A stretch of 64,000 bases of DNA from Saxidomus purpurata (Eukaryota > Mollusca > Bivalvia > Venerida > Veneridae): NCBI GenBank assembly GCA_022818135.1, contig JAFMSR010000007.1:5697270-5761269 (forward strand). The letters run 5' to 3'. The notes under the pieces were generated by a model. The model did not search any database. It saw only the letters and a program-made list of their open reading frames with translations, and had not been told where the DNA came from. Below are positions 36,861 through 49,978 of the stretch, in pieces (the first letter of the stretch is position 1; each line of letters starts with the position of its first letter). A program made the position numbers and the translations under genes.

Positions 36861-38480
36861 GTTCCTGTACACAAAATCTCCAGAGTTACAAGGAACTTGT
36901 TCATGATTAAGACTCAATGATTTCCACAGTGTATAATGGGATCACTATATAAAGGCACACAATCTTCTTGGCCCGATCATTTTCCTTCTTTATTATAAAT
37001 TTATATGAAAATGCTATATGGATATAAGATACTCCAGATACATGTATAAGGAACAAATTAAATGGTCCGAAGGAGTTTGTTTATAGAAGTTTATGGTACT
37101 ATTATGAAGTTTACAGTTCCACTTTAAGAGTCTGTACCATAACTATTTACTTGGTGTACCTAGTTCCTAAACATCATATAACCAGGTTAGCTACTGTAAA
37201 ACACCAACAAAAGTCATTTTCTAATTGTATCGTACTTCACTTTTGGCACAGAATTAATAGTTACTATTATCTTGTATGCCTTGAATTATATATTGTGTCA
37301 AAAGAAATTTTCTTCATATCACATAAAAAACAGTTTACATCAGAAAAACAGCCTCTGAGGCAAAAAGCTTGGTTATTACAGCTGTTATATGGTCTCTAAG
37401 TTCCTATTGTTTTATTACCATTAAGTGTATTAACTGTCTAATTAGATCATTAAGCTCTTAGACTACACATAATAGGATCACAGCTCAAGTTTTCTTGCAC
37501 CATGATTATCTTTATTTTATGTACAGCGAACCACAATGCACGGAAGCTCCTGTCAGACGATAAAGCCATTAGCTAGAACAAAATGAATATTTCAGGATTT
37601 TTAAGCTTTAGTATCAAAACATTTTATAGACAAAATTTCATAATGAATAAATTAGCTGGTTTGATTTACAATATCTGATAGTAATTTGTTTACCAACCTT
37701 GTACAGGATGTATTAGATGTTAGTGCTGAGTTAGAGAAACAAAAACAAATGATCAGTCTTCTATTAAATAAACCTAGCTACATGTGGCTAAAAGCATTTA
37801 AAACTGATTCACAATAGAGTTTCTAGTTTTTAACTTTCATGAATCAGAAAAAGACACATGGGTGGCACTATTGGCTTAGATATCTCTGTTATTAGTTGAA
37901 TTATTGACACAATTGAATTTTATTTTAGTTTTAATTGACAAATTAGTTCAAAGCCCAGTTGTTTGATGAATCATTGTCAACATAAATACAGATACAACTC
38001 TGCATGAGCATATCACCTACATGTAGTAGTGGCAATAATGATTCCAGAATCAACAATTAACCAATGTTTGTTTAAGGAAATTTCTCATCAGTCTCGTTTT
38101 TCAAGTCCCAGGTAACAGCAGACGTGCTGCTATTGATTGGGTCAAAATTGTCCTTTTTCAAAGATTATATTGTGGGGAGCATCGTTTCCTTTGGACACCT
38201 TTCTAGCCTAGTTTATGATATTTTGTTAATTTTCAAAGCTCTGTTGGAACATTGTGACATTTAAGATGTTGAACATTGTGACATTTAAAGATAAAATTAC
38301 ATGTTAAGTTGTCCTTGGTGTGTAACCTATGAAATTTGATATGTTTTGATGTTCTGTCAGTATTTGTTCAATGTATAGTGATGGTGTTAAACAACAGCTG
38401 CTGCTGTCATCTGGTAACATGATTTGGTTTGAATTATTTCCAGTTGCATCTATAGGATGGATGGTAAATGTCCAGGTGAC
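36861..38480. other. Non-coding, nothing recognised
   Basis: AT-rich; no element ends or protein-like frames. Confidence 0.4.
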
Positions 38481-38484
38481 TGTG

Positions 38485-38900
38485 GCTTTTACACAAGACT
38501 GATCAATCTTTTAATCCAAATTCAATCCTGGCACTCACTTTACTTTGCAATTCTCTGGAATAGTTGTTATCAGGTCAACACATGGTGTTTAAAATCTTGG
38601 CCAATTTTGATAACCATCCGCAGGCACTCTGGAGTTAAGACCCTTATATTTTGCAAATATTTCATCAAATAAGCATTGTCCTATTTGTAAACTGAATCAT
38701 CCTTTTACCTTGTAAAAATGATTATACACATAGTAACTCTGCCAGGTTTTATAACCATTGAGATTGCTCAAGACGCTCAGGAGTTATTGCCCTTGCATTG
38801 ACAAAATTTTACCAAAATCAGCATGCACCGTTCTCTATTACCAAAACTCTATAAGCAATCTTTACAAAACCTAGTCTCATTATTAATGGACACTTTGTAA
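38485..38900 (+). repeat. Two decayed pearl-like units
   Basis: TTGGCCAATTTTGATAACCA, AGGCACTCTGGAGTTAAGAC and GCTCAGGAGTTATTGCCCTT are two units of the class also seen at 5785-5860. A cysteine-containing frame at 38440-38500 overlaps this and is not taken as an exon. Confidence 0.4.
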
Positions 38901-39278
38901 AAGCAAACATGTTCTGGATTTATGAATTGCAACTGTCAAGTCTACTCAGTCAGGTGGCTGATCAAATGTTCTGATTACCAGTGCACTTAGGGTATGATTT
39001 ATTACAGATGTAGCAGGCATGCTTTATAACAGTTTGGCACACTTTAAGCATATTTAATACTCCGGGTGAAACTTTAGTTCATAGATATGTTGGAACTGTC
39101 TGTGCATGACTGAGAGGCTCATAGAATTGTCAAGAACGACTGTCAGACTGAGTATTTCATTGAGACATTTCTATTATGCTTGGTAATCAACTGTCAAAGG
39201 TTTGCATAGAATTTCGGAGTATGCATGTTCTCCATACTTGATAGTTTTGTTTGCTCATAGACTGATCTGTATTGTTTT

Positions 39279-39800
39279 TAGCTCACCTGAGAACTGAGAG
39301 CTCAAAGGTAATTTTTTCAGATTGCTTGATGTCTGTCATCTATGGTCTGTCAACACTTAACCTTCTGGTCATTTTGACCCCTAATTATAAATGAAAATTG
39401 GTCAGAATGTTAAACTTTGTCTTGATAATTTCTAGGCCAAGTTCGAAACTGGGTCACATGGGATCAAAAACTATGTCACAAGGGGAAATCAAAGGAATAC
39501 CTTTTTGACACTCTAGAAGCCTCTGCATGAAAATTGGTCACAATGTTTGTCTTGATGATTTCTAGGTCAGGTATGAGTCTCGGTCACCTGGACTTTACAC
39601 ATAGGTCAATCAGTTAGATCATAGAAAAGGCTCATGAATATTAAATTCTTAGATCATAGAAAAGGCTCATGAATATTAAATTCTTAGATCATAGAAAAGG
39701 CTCATGAATATTAAATTCTTAGATCATAGAAAAGGCTCATGAATATTATAGAATTTACATTTTATACCCAATCATCTTGAAAATCAGTCAAAATTTATGA
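39279..39800 (+). mobile_element. Family C copy, 5' part, with an internal 35-bp minisatellite
   Basis: The head AGCTCACCTGAGAACTGAGA with GCTCAAAGGT is a decayed family C hairpin. Units with AAATTGGTCAGAATGTTAAA, GATAATTTCTAGGCCAAG and ATGTCACAAGGGGAAATCAA follow. The copy carries the minisatellite at 39618-39757 and fades after 39800 without a recognisable end. Confidence 0.65.
39618..39757. repeat. 35-bp minisatellite, four identical units
   Basis: TTAGATCATAGAAAAGGCTC plus ATGAATATTAAATTC repeats with no mismatch visible in about four units. It arose by expansion of a part of a family C unit (AGATCATAGAAAA). Identity between units means recent expansion or a collapsed/expanded assembly region. 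Confidence 0.9.
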
Positions 39801-42800
39801 TTTCATTTCAAAGACATTCCAGGGTCTTTTACATGCCAAAAAAGTTAACGAACCGAAAGATATTTAAAGTATCAAAATGGTATGATTCTGCAGGAACTCA
39901 AGGTATTTTTGTTTCTGTGCAGTAGCCAGAGAACAGAACGGGTTTTGACTGGTACAAAAATTTACACACTAAATATGGTTAGTGCTTTATCAATGAGCAC
40001 ATCTGTCAATTTATCCATCTATCTGTCTATCCATATATCCATATCATTTTATGTCTGTTCCATAAATCCTTAACTCCACCTGGAATACTGATGTAATACC
40101 GTATGGCTGTTGATCCCTCATAGAGTCTCATTGTACCATTGTTTAGCATGAACAATATCAAACAGGTCTAGAGTGTCTGCATCTTAACTTCACTCTGTTA
40201 TGATACCATTTAAGATAAAGAATAAACTGCAGACAAACCTTTTTAGTACATGCTCTGTAAGTGCTCCATAAATAATTTAACAAATGCTCAAACTTTTCTA
40301 ACCATTAAGAGAGGTGATCAAAAAAGTTTCGAGACACATGCTACAAAATGAAAACTAATGATGGAATAAATAAGAAACTTTGTTTAGCTGTAGCAAAATT
40401 TATTCTCTGTTTGTACTTTAAAATTTCAATATTGTATGTCAACTTTTTGAATAGTTATCTTCAGTTTGGCAACCTTGGTTACGTGACACATTGCAGGTGT
40501 ACAACGTCAATAATATCATGTGTTTAAATGTCTACCTACATGAAACATCACTCTTCAAAGTAGACTGACTTAAGTGCTATTTACCCAATGAATTTAATGT
40601 AGCTGTAAACCAGTGTTTTTCCAAGGACAAAAGTACAGTGTTGAAGGTTTTTTGTAATTGTTCGAAACCTTGTCGCTGGTTTTCAAAATATGAAAAAAGT
40701 TGCACAGAGCAAAATAGGCAAGATGTAAACATATGCTTGCTAACAGTTGTCCTGGATACAGGAGATGAAGATGCACTTTTCCATTAGCTAGACTCTGTTT
40801 TTAGTCTCTGAGTCATAGTCATTCAACCAGAATTCATCACAGGTGATAACTCATCCAAATTGATTTAGTGCAAAGGGGATTTGTATCTATTGACTGCACT
40901 TGTTCTATATACCAATGTCAGAAATCATGAGCAGGAATATTTTGTCTAGAACAATAGGTGTTTAACATCATGAATGATTACATTTCTTCTCTTTCATATT
41001 GAGTACCATTTTTTTGTGATGTAGATAAGATTGTTCAATAATTTCTGTCTTCAGAATAAGTTTTAAATACTATGCAACTTTTGTGTATAAGTGCAACAGA
41101 ATGTGTGATATCATGTATTTAATTAGGCTCATTACAGCAGTGTATATACATGTAGATTCATCATTGTTAAATCACAGCTGCCGTTATAAATTATGTTTAT
41201 GAAATAGTCTGATGCTTTTAAATTTGTTATTCATAGTATGGTGATAGCAATATAACAAATAATACATCATGAATGGAGGTAGGGTAGAGCAGAAATATAC
41301 ATTTTCAGATCACAAACAGACATTAATAATGCATATACATTTAACTACAATGTGAAACACAGGTGAATATTTGTGGGATTGACAAGTTGCAGTTTGTTTA
41401 TACATTGTATTTACGAATTTACAGTTTTAGAGTTGGAATCTGCCTCTGTTGCTGAAGCTTAACCATAGTAAAAAATCTACCTTTAATTTGACCGAAATCT
41501 CTTGTAAAACACCAAAAATTGGATTTTTTTTCTGTTTGCAAATGTGTTGTGGCACTGCTTGACTCAACTTATCAGTCGCTGATTAGCTAAAATTGTACAT
41601 GTATTTAAAAGTTTATTTAGTGATTAATGAGGTTTATATAGAGTTGCAGACAATATAATTTTTTTTAAACTCTACATCACAAAAGTAATATAAAATTAGA
41701 CCATAAAAGAGCACTGTTTATATCCATTTGAAAAATTAAGTGGGTGACTCTCATAAAATATAATGGTTTTGGTAGTATTTTTGCTACCATTTGATAGCCC
41801 TTTGTGGGGTATTTACTATCAATGTTAAGATTTTCAGTGCCAGCAGTGAATTCCACATTTAAATGTATAAGAGACCTTATTTGATGTAGATTTCAATATT
41901 CAGGCTGTTGACGGTCATCTAGTCGACTTTCATGTACAAACCATTCTCTGTTACTATTTGTGTAGTGAAAACTTGAAGTTTCTAAAATATTCACCTGTGT
42001 TGTTACTGTTTTTATTTTGATACATTATTAAAATTGTCTTTATCAGCTCTATAAAAGAAGTTGTAAACCCAGTTGTCTTCCAAAAGATTAAGAAAAATCA
42101 GAAAATGACATTGGATTAAACCATTCTATATTGAGACCTATTTTGAAATGGTTTTTATTTCATACTGTGTATTTTGAAAATATATTATTTATGTAAACTT
42201 TTGCTCTGTCTTTAAAGCTGTATTATTACAATGTGATGATTAATATACCAGCTGAATTATGAATAGGTGTAATTTTCTAAGAATTATAAAGATGACAGCG
42301 GAACATGGGAAGGGAAGTAACAAAAGATAAGAACTTTTAAAGAAACAGTGTTGTCTCCCTTGATGTAGATATAGTGGCTGAATTACATAGAATACATCAT
42401 CATATTACACAAGGTAAAGTCCAATTAAATGAAATGATTGACACCTTGCATAATGACAGTTTAGCTTGTATAGCATGGATAACACACAGATGAACATTGG
42501 CTCAGTACTGGCAGAACCGCTACATTTTAAATTCCACTGTTTCTTAAGACCTATAGATGTTACTTCTTGTTATTCTAGGCTTTGTTGGTTTGATACATTT
42601 TCTAAGTGAAAAAATGGTCAAGTCAGTATTCAGTGTACGTCCATTTCTGAGAAGCACATAATTATAAGCAGCTAGAAGTGAAATATCTGACAGGACATTA
42701 CCACCCAAATACAATCATAGAGTCTTCCTTTCCTGTAACAGGAAGGTCAGTGTTGATCAGTATAAGTTGCTCAGCCATATAAACATAGAACTAAACTAGA

Positions 42801-44020
42801 TATACAAGGAACCTGTTATAGTCTGGGCCAGTCTTTCATTTAGCAATGTATTGTTTGGAATATTTCAACCAGTACTGCTGAAAAATATCTGCCTCATCTA
42901 TTTTATGACACGATAATGTTCAGACATGCGTCACAACTTCAGGGGCAGAATCTGTGAAATCTTATATATGGAGCATTAATTTTGGGATGAAAATGACCTT
43001 TTATGTAGTATGCAGTCTTACTTGAAATAACATTTTACGTATAACACACAAAGGGCCTAAATTTTATTTTACATACAAACTTGTTGTTGCTATTTGTCTA
43101 TTGGTTTGTGTTTTTATCCGTCTTTATTCAGAGGCCTATCTTTGTATCAATCATATAACAATCATATCTTTTACATTATGTTTATAACTACATGTATATT
43201 TTGGATTGTTATAAATTCTGTCATAGATCTACATGTATTTTATTGATGAGCCATTCTGTATCTTGTTTATTTTGAGTTTGCACATATTGCAGCCCTTGCA
43301 TTGATAGTACTGTTTTTACAGTTACACAAACATACTTTGGTCGTAATGCCCGACATTTACATTTTATTTAAGATCTGATACAAGGTATATACACCAGTTG
43401 ACAGGTGATTTCCATTTTGGTCTTTGAGGTTTATTTTATGAGGGTAGTGTGTGGGACCTTCTGTGAACCAGGATTTCTTACACAGAGGTTAGAGATAAGT
43501 ATCCCAATACTTCGCATTCCAAGGGTTTGTCATCAGGTATACCTATTTAACTTGATAGAACATATAAGTGTACAACATATGTGTGATGAATCAGTTGAAT
43601 AAAACATTGTTATTATTTACATATGAAAAAGTCATTGCCTGTTTGCAGTTCTTCAGTTAAGGGAATTTTCTGTCTTGTTATTTATAATTTGATAAATACA
43701 AGTATTACTCGGTATGTTTTACAAGTTTATTTTATGTTAACAAGACTCTAGTTCTGTCTATAATAAACTCTTTATAATAGTAATAAATTTCAACAAACAA
43801 TTAAACCAAAAAAAGCCCTTTCTGATGACTCAGATAACATAATAAAAGATGCACAAGTTTATACCATAGTAAGCTGATACACAGGGGTTTACAATCCAAG
43901 GGTCTAGAATTGGACCTTTGACCTCATCTTTAGAAGTAGTCTCTGTTGTACATTGAACTAAGATACAGTATCAGATGTGTCTTCAAATCTCAGTCAAACT
44001 GAGAAATTATCAATTACTTC
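39801..44020. other. Non-coding AT-rich region, nothing recognised
   Basis: More than 4 kb without element ends, satellites, RNA genes or protein-like frames that I can support. It could be long intron or intergenic DNA. Confidence 0.4.
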
Positions 44021-44024
44021 CCGC

Positions 44025-44715
44025 CAACCATCTGGTCCTTCCTGCCAACCATCTGATTCTTCCTGCCAGCCATCTGAGCATTCCTGTTGACTATTTAACC
44101 ATTCCAGTGAACCATCGTATCCTACAAGTCAACAATCTGGACCTTCATTCGAACCATCTGGGCATTCCAGTGAACCATCTGGTCCTTCCCGCCAACCATT
44201 TGAACATTCCAGCCGAGCATCAGGTCCTTCCTTCCAACCATCTGAGCATTCCAGACAACCATCTGATCCTTAAAACCATCTGATCCTTCAGGCTAAACAT
44301 CTGGTCCTTCAGGCTAAACATCTGGTCCTTCAGGCTAAACATCTGGTCCTTCCTTCCAACTGTCTGAGCATTCCAGTTAACCATCTTATCCTTCAAGCCA
44401 ACCATCTGGTCCTTCTTACCAACCATCTAGTCCTTCCTGCCAACCATCTGGTCCATCCTGCCAACAATTTGAGTATTCCAGTCAACCATCTTATCCTTCA
44501 AGTCAACCATCTGGTCCTTCTTACCAACCATCTAGACTAGTCCTTCCTGCCAACCATCTAGTCCTTCCTGCCAACCATCTGGTCCTTCCTGTCAACAATT
44601 TGAGTATTCCAGTCAACCATCTGATTCTTCTTACCAGACATTTGATCATTCAATTCAAACATATGATCCTTCAAGCCAACAATCTGATCCTTCAAGTCAA
44701 CCGTGTGATCCTTTG
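44025..44715. repeat. 21-bp tandem array (CAACCATCTGGTCCTTCCTGC)
   Basis: About 32 units of 21 bp, variants of AACCATCTGGTCCTTCCTGC. The first dozen differ most, while blocks near 44285-44345 (GGCTAAACATCTGGTCCTTC) and 44385-44600 repeat larger segments, so the array grew by segmental duplication. Because 21 is a multiple of three, frames stay open on both strands (for example PANHLVLPANHL on +). These are not genes: no start context, signal peptide or splice sites, and both strands are equally open. Confidence 0.9.
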
Positions 44716-45255
44716 AAACTTATGGTTTAAGCAAATATATTGCTGAGACAGACAGCTTCAAATTACAATACATTTTGAAAATTCAGCAATGATACTGGAT
44801 TTTTTTTCTTGCCATTTTCAGTTATTTTAAATTTCAAGTGCAATATTGTACATGAAAATTTTGTTTTTTTCATTTCTAGGGGCCTCAGTGTTGACAATTG
44901 TTAAATTTCTAAACTGCTACTGAGTTTGTGGCAATCAGTAAATTCATAAACTGTTGTCATTGAAATTGAATACATGTTCACTGAAAAGACTTCAAAACCA
45001 TAAGAACAGAGTAATTCTTAACTTGGCTTTATTTTAAGGCAACCAAGTACACACTTGTGATTATTGTTACCTTTGTAAAACTAGTCATGTATTCTTTTGA
45101 ACATGTGCTTTATAGGCAATCAAGGGGTACAACTAGAGTAATCACTTACAGTAGATGGCCTTTTAATTGGACTGTAATAAAGCTAAATCTGCCTGTCTGG
45201 GATATTAAATTGTTGCTGCTTTATTTCAGGGTGGATGATCATGTAAACATTGTTT
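44716..45255. other. Non-coding, nothing recognised
   Basis: No element ends or convincing coding frames. Confidence 0.4.
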
Positions 45256-45258
45256 ACA

Positions 45259-46140
45259 TCTACCCCAAAGGGGGTTTTTAACCAGGATTTCCGAAGGAAA
45301 AATCCTGGTTATTAGATTGGGGTATGTCGGCGGGCGGGCGGGCGTAAACAATTTCTTCTGTGCGCAACTCCTCCTACATTTCTCAACGGATTTCAACCAA
45401 ACTTTCACAGAAGTATTGTCATGAAGTGCCCTGGCGCATATTGTCGGGGTTTTGTGATTTGGTCATTTTTGACAGAGTTATGGCCCTTTGTTTTTTTTCA
45501 CATGTAATTCTTCTGTGCGCAACTCCTCCTACATTTCTCAACGGATTTCAACCAAACTTTCACAGAAGTATTGTCATGAAGTGCCCTGGCGCATATTTTC
45601 CGGGTTTTGTGATTTGGTCATTTTTGACAGAATTATGGCCCTTTGTTTTTTTTCACATGTAATTCTTCTGTGCGCAACTCCTTCTGCACTTCTCAAAGGA
45701 TTTCAACCAAACTTTCACAGAATTGTTGTCACCAAGTGCCCTGACGCATATTGTCGGGGTTTTGTGATTTGATCATTTTTGACAGAATTATGGGCCTTTG
45801 TTTTTTTCCACATAATGTAATATATATAGAGAAATACTCTTCTGTGTGCAACTCCTACATTTCTCAAGGGATTTCAACCAAACTTTCACAGAACTATAAT
45901 TGTGAACTAAAGAATTTTGAATATATGATGTTCTGCCCCTGGTCGTCCGTCCGTCCGTCCGTTAGCAATTTTGTGTCTCCTTATTTAAGTATATATAAAA
46001 GGGAGAATACTCTGTTATTATAAAAGGGAGAATACTCTGTTATTGCTGTCTATTTTTAGAATAGATTACCAGTAGTATTCTGTTACAGTAAGATGACAAA
46101 ATTTCTCATGAGACCAGCGGTTCAAACCCCACACAGAGCA

Positions 46141-46179
<39 letters not shown>

Positions 46180-46440
46180 TGCCTGAATTATGACCCTTTG
46201 CTTTTTTTCCACATATGTTATATATAGAAGAATACTGTCACGTGCCCACTTCCTCCTACATTTCTCAAGATATTTAAACCAAACTCTCACACAACTGTTG
46301 TCATCAAGTGCCCTCGTGCATATTGTCCGGGTTTTGTGTTTGGATCAATTTTGCCTGAATTATGGCCCTTTGCTTTTTTTACACATGTAATATATAGAAG
46401 AAGACCTTTGTTTCTTTTTCACATTATGTATATCTACTGA
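45259..46440 (+). mobile_element. Pearl-like element, family E
   Basis: The head is a double hairpin: TACCCCAA pairs with TTGGGGTA around the stem AACCAGGATT/AATCCTGGTT (45261-45327). A GGCGGGCGGGCGGGCG run follows. Three close units of 155 bp begin at TTCTTCTGTGCGCAACTCCT (about 45352, 45508 and 45663) with TTTCAACCAAACTTTCACAG and TTATGGCCCTTTG. Decayed units follow to about 46430, interrupted by a CCGTCCGTCC run (45945-45962), a direct 27-bp repeat (45996-46048) and a poly-T tract (46143-46170). The 3' end is not certain. Confidence 0.7.
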
Positions 46441-47810
46441 CTTTAAAACACATTTGCGCTCTGCCAGCAGACTGGAAAATGAAAACCTGGTTTTGTGACA
46501 ATTTCCTGTCACTTGTCTACTATTAATTTTGTACTATTTTTCGATCTGTAGTACTGACTATGTTTCATAAAACGTCTTGCCAGATTTAATGATATGTGAT
46601 GATATAATGTGGCAATTACAGTCTTTCCATCTCCTCAACAGAGTATTTCAATTTGGGATGATGTTTTCGTTCAAAATGAGGGTCACACTACCTGCAGGGT
46701 AAATGGAAACAGTAGTGACACTGCAGTATTATATTTTATAAAGCCCAGCAAGTTGGTGGGTTAAATATATTGCATTACAGTAAGAAGTAGAAGAAGACCC
46801 TGTGAGTGTTAATGTAAACAAAATCATGTGATACATCACCCACCCTGTTATTTATCTAGATGAACTCTTTTTGCAGATGCAACTACTTGCTACATTTCAT
46901 TTATATCCAGCATTTATACATGTATATATAATTCTATTTTTCATGATGTAAGATTTAAGCTTAGACTTATTATAAAAAATGTTTCAAAATGTCTCATTAA
47001 TATTTTTCTTACCTTGCATTCTAGTACAGAGTACAGTAAGTTGTTACTAAGATGTAAACAGTATAAGCTTTTATGTGCTGTTAAATTGGGTATTGGTTTG
47101 CAAATTAAAGCTGCTCCCAATCAGATTTTGAGAAAAATTAGGTTTTTTGTACTGAAGTTAGAATTAATCATCAAATATAAAGGTTCCAGTATAAAGTCCT
47201 ATAAAGTATTTTTGTAGTTTTCAAATTATATGCTTCCCATTTATGAAGGGTTGCAAATGTTTTTGACATCAGATTATAACCATATAGTGTACAGTAGTGG
47301 TGCTGTCAGACCATTGGCTCACCAACATTTTCTAGATTTTCTCAAATTGTTATGTTGATTTTCATTTGTGTTGTTGATTCTAGCATTTACTTTTACATTT
47401 TATGTTTTAATTATACCATGTTGAAGAAATTAAAACATTTCACCAGAAACTTGAGGCAGGCAGCTTTAAGTCTACTTTCAGATGGAGAAATGTTTGTCAC
47501 ATAAAACTTACCCAATTTCCAGAAAACTGTACACAACTGCGATGAAGGCTAAAAGAAGCTGACTTGATACAGATTTATGAAAAAGGGGCTTAGCCTTAGA
47601 AATGCATTATTAGTTTTATATGCCTTATGAACCAAGAATTTCTTTGAACAATATTCTTCATTCCTGTATGTATGCTTCATTCCAGCATGGAATTTTCCAT
47701 GTTTTATGGTTTTTTTGTCTGTTACATATTTATGAAATACTGCCCAGGTACAATATATTTTATCAGAAAAATAAAATTAAAAAGTTTATGTTTTTGTTTT
47801 GAAGTGTTAA
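46441..47810. other. Non-coding, nothing recognised
   Basis: No ends or coding frames that I can support. A (CT)n tract follows at 47815-47846. Confidence 0.4.
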
Positions 47811-47812
47811 CA

Positions 47813-47814
<2 letters not shown>

Positions 47815-47845
<31 letters not shown>

Positions 47846-47846
47846 C
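47815..47846. repeat. (CT)n microsatellite
   Basis: About 15 CT dinucleotides with one G interruption. It precedes a CTAAC motif and the possible exon described next, so it might double as a pyrimidine tract. Confidence 0.9.
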
Positions 47847-47868
47847 CTTCATTCTAACTTTGTTGAAG

Positions 47869-47986
47869 ATAATTCGAGAACTAGTGGGTTATGAATCACA
47901 AGAATTTGGAACAATCGCATGTAACATCTTACAGCACAGTGTGCACAATTGTAGTGCATCTTCATTACAGCTTTTCAAGATCATTT
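47869..47986 (+). other. Possible unrecognised coding exon
   Basis: After the (CT)n tract and a branch-point-like CTAAC comes TTTGTTGAAG, a plausible acceptor. From there one frame reads like protein for about 40 codons (IIRELVGYESQEFGTIACNI, then ...NCSASSLQLFK) before a possible GTATGC donor near 47987. I do not recognise a family and see no partner exon. About 115 bp further on, the flanking DNA was split by the element at 48102. Confidence 0.22.
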
Positions 47987-48101
47987 TGTGTATGCATTTT
48001 TTTGCCAACAACATCTTTGTTACATAATTTCGAAAACTTTTTTCATTCCTTTCCCGAAATGCGATTTACAACAAAAACACAACCATTCATAATTGTTGAT
48101 T

Positions 48102-49835
48102 GGCAGTGGCTAGGTAGCCGTGACCGGCTACCTAGTCTTTTGGTCTAGGTAGCCGGATCCGGCTACCTAGACCAAAAGGCTAGGTAACCGTACATATATT
48201 TCATACATTCGTTTCTTTTCATTTTTAACAGTTTAATACATGTTGCACAAGTCATAATATTGTTTGTACAATACACCTGTAAACGCGACCTGTTATTTAG
48301 ATCCTTTGAATCACACATTGCCGCCGCGGTATTTCGTTGCGAATCGCCGCTATACTATTATACACTTTCGTATTGCCCTGTTCACTTTGCCTTAGAGAGT
48401 TCGTTCAGTATTCTACGGTACTGCACGTTGGCAAGGAATGATACTGAACGTTGGCAAGGGAGGGCGGTCCTAGCGATCAGCTGCACGGACTATTTTATTT
48501 GTTTGCAAGCATCGTTTTAATGAGGTTTATATGTCACTCGCAAGTAATATTTCACCATACAAGTTCAATAACCTATATTATTACCACGTACTGCGTTTTA
48601 TATATTTTTTTTTTTTTTTTTTATCATTTATTTTCAAATCTTTATTGTACACACTTATATTTAACAATGTAATCAATAATATCTTTAATTATTCATATAT
48701 TTCAAAAGTGCAATAAAGACCTCTTTTTTGTAAACTGGATGCGTTCTTTGTTAAAAAAAGCTATGAAAAGATCTATAAGTATGCTTTAAAAAAAAGGAAG
48801 ATGGGATTTTTGTCTTTTTAGATCGTTTTCATACAACATAATTTCATTTATTTTCATTTTGATATGCTTTTTGAAAAGTCATGTCTATGACAACCTTTTG
48901 TAAGTGAAAAAATCTATATTCTGTTATTTTCTATATTGTTTTCAAAAAAGACCACTTCCTGGCATGTTGTTCGATCTTGTTTTGTATGAATGCTATTTCT
49001 TTCTCTATATTTATTCTTATCTGCAAGTAATGCTTAAAACTTTCAAACGTAGGCAATACCTTTTTTATTTTCATTTGAAAAATATATAATTTCATAATCA
49101 ATATGATAAAGTTAATCGCATTTGTATTTTTGAGTGCTTTGCTTATACCAAAACTTATAATTTCAAAGTTTAGTACAATTTTGTGATCATTCTGTTCTAA
49201 AAACATCGAAAGGCTGTTCCATAATATTTGTGCGTAGTGACATCTCCAAAATATATGTTCTATTTTTTCTTCATGCATATTACAAAAGTCGCACAGGGTA
49301 GAGCTTACTAGGTTACACTTAAAAAGGTATGTATTTGTAGGAATTATTCGCATCAGATACTTATATTGAAAATTTCTAATTTTTGTATCTACTGTTGTTT
49401 TTAATGATTGCGGATAAATTGTTTTCCAATCTAGACGGGCTCGGGCACCAACCATCCCTCGGGATTCTGCAGATGTTATAACACGAAAAAAACGTGCGTT
49501 AACCCTACAAAAAAATTGTATATATAAGTAAAACTTTGATAAGTGACGGCGTTAGATGGAAACTTAAATTCACTATCGGTCAATATTTCGGGCATATTTA
49601 ACTGCTTTAAGAAGGCAGTGGCAGGGTAGCGGTAACTGCGATCCTTGTCTAATATTAATAGACAAGTAAACTTTTACAAATTATATACCTTAATGAATGA
49701 TTATTCAATACCGATTCTATGTAACTCCTGGTATGAAATATATGTACGGCTACCTAGCCTTTTGGTCTAGGTAGCCGGATCCGGCTACCTAGACCAAAAG
49801 ACTAGGTAGCCGGTCACGGCTACCTAGCCACTGCC
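48102..49835. mobile_element. MULE-like element 1: 105-bp palindrome-rich inverted ends, 9-bp duplication
   Basis: The inverted ends are 48102-48206 and 49731-49835, 105 bp with a single mismatch. They begin GGCAGTGGCTAGGTAGCC. Each end contains smaller palindromes, for example GTAGCCGGATCCGGCTAC inside TTTTGGTCTAGG...CCTAGACCAAAA. TTGTTGATT flanks both sides (48093-48101, 49836-49844), a 9-bp duplication as in Mutator-like elements. The interior is largely a LINE fragment on the - strand. Near-identity of the ends points to recent insertion. No transposase is visible. Confidence 0.8.
48605..49612 (-). mobile_element. 5'-truncated non-LTR retrotransposon (LINE) 3' part with zf-RVT domain
   Basis: On the - strand a frame from 49455 to 48931 encodes about 174 residues typical of the region after the reverse transcriptase: VDTKIRNFQYKYLMRIIPTN, then CDFCNMHEEKIEHIFWRC (a CxxC...H...C zinc-binding pattern, zf-RVT type). 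In-frame codons continue upstream to about 49540, and a second frame (AFLKQLNMPEILTDSEF) covers 49545-49612, so there is a frameshift near 49490-49540. The 3' end has AATAAA and an A tail (read as the T run at 48606-48622). Reverse transcriptase and endonuclease domains are missing. It is a dead copy, inside MULE-like element 1. Confidence 0.75.
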
Positions 49836-49844
49836 TTGTTGATT

Positions 49845-49969
49845 ACTTTCTTTCACATTTGTCAGACACTTTGCCCAAAATTGTCGATATCCAAGCAAAC
49901 ACACTATATGGAGAGACGCAGAATTTATGTGAGGGTCGAATAACATTCGAGTTGTTTTGCAATTCTTCT
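49845..49969. other. Host segment between two MULE-like insertions
   Basis: About 125 bp separate the two elements. With 47891-48101 it would form one uninterrupted frame of about 115 codons, which is open at the joint but has no recognised domain. Confidence 0.35.
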
Positions 49970-49978
49970 TTGATTATA

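Noticed and set aside
38440..38510. EGF-like exon (CIYRMDGKCPGDC) after a TTTCCAG acceptor
   Set aside because: Only four cysteines in a short frame, no donor that fits, and the following sequence is a decayed pearl-like unit.
44025..44426. Repeat proteins on both strands (PANHL- and KDQM-type)
   Set aside because: They come from a 21-bp satellite whose frames are all open; no gene features around it.
48605..49612. An active LINE
   Set aside because: Only the region after the reverse transcriptase remains, with a frameshift; endonuclease and catalytic RT motifs are absent.
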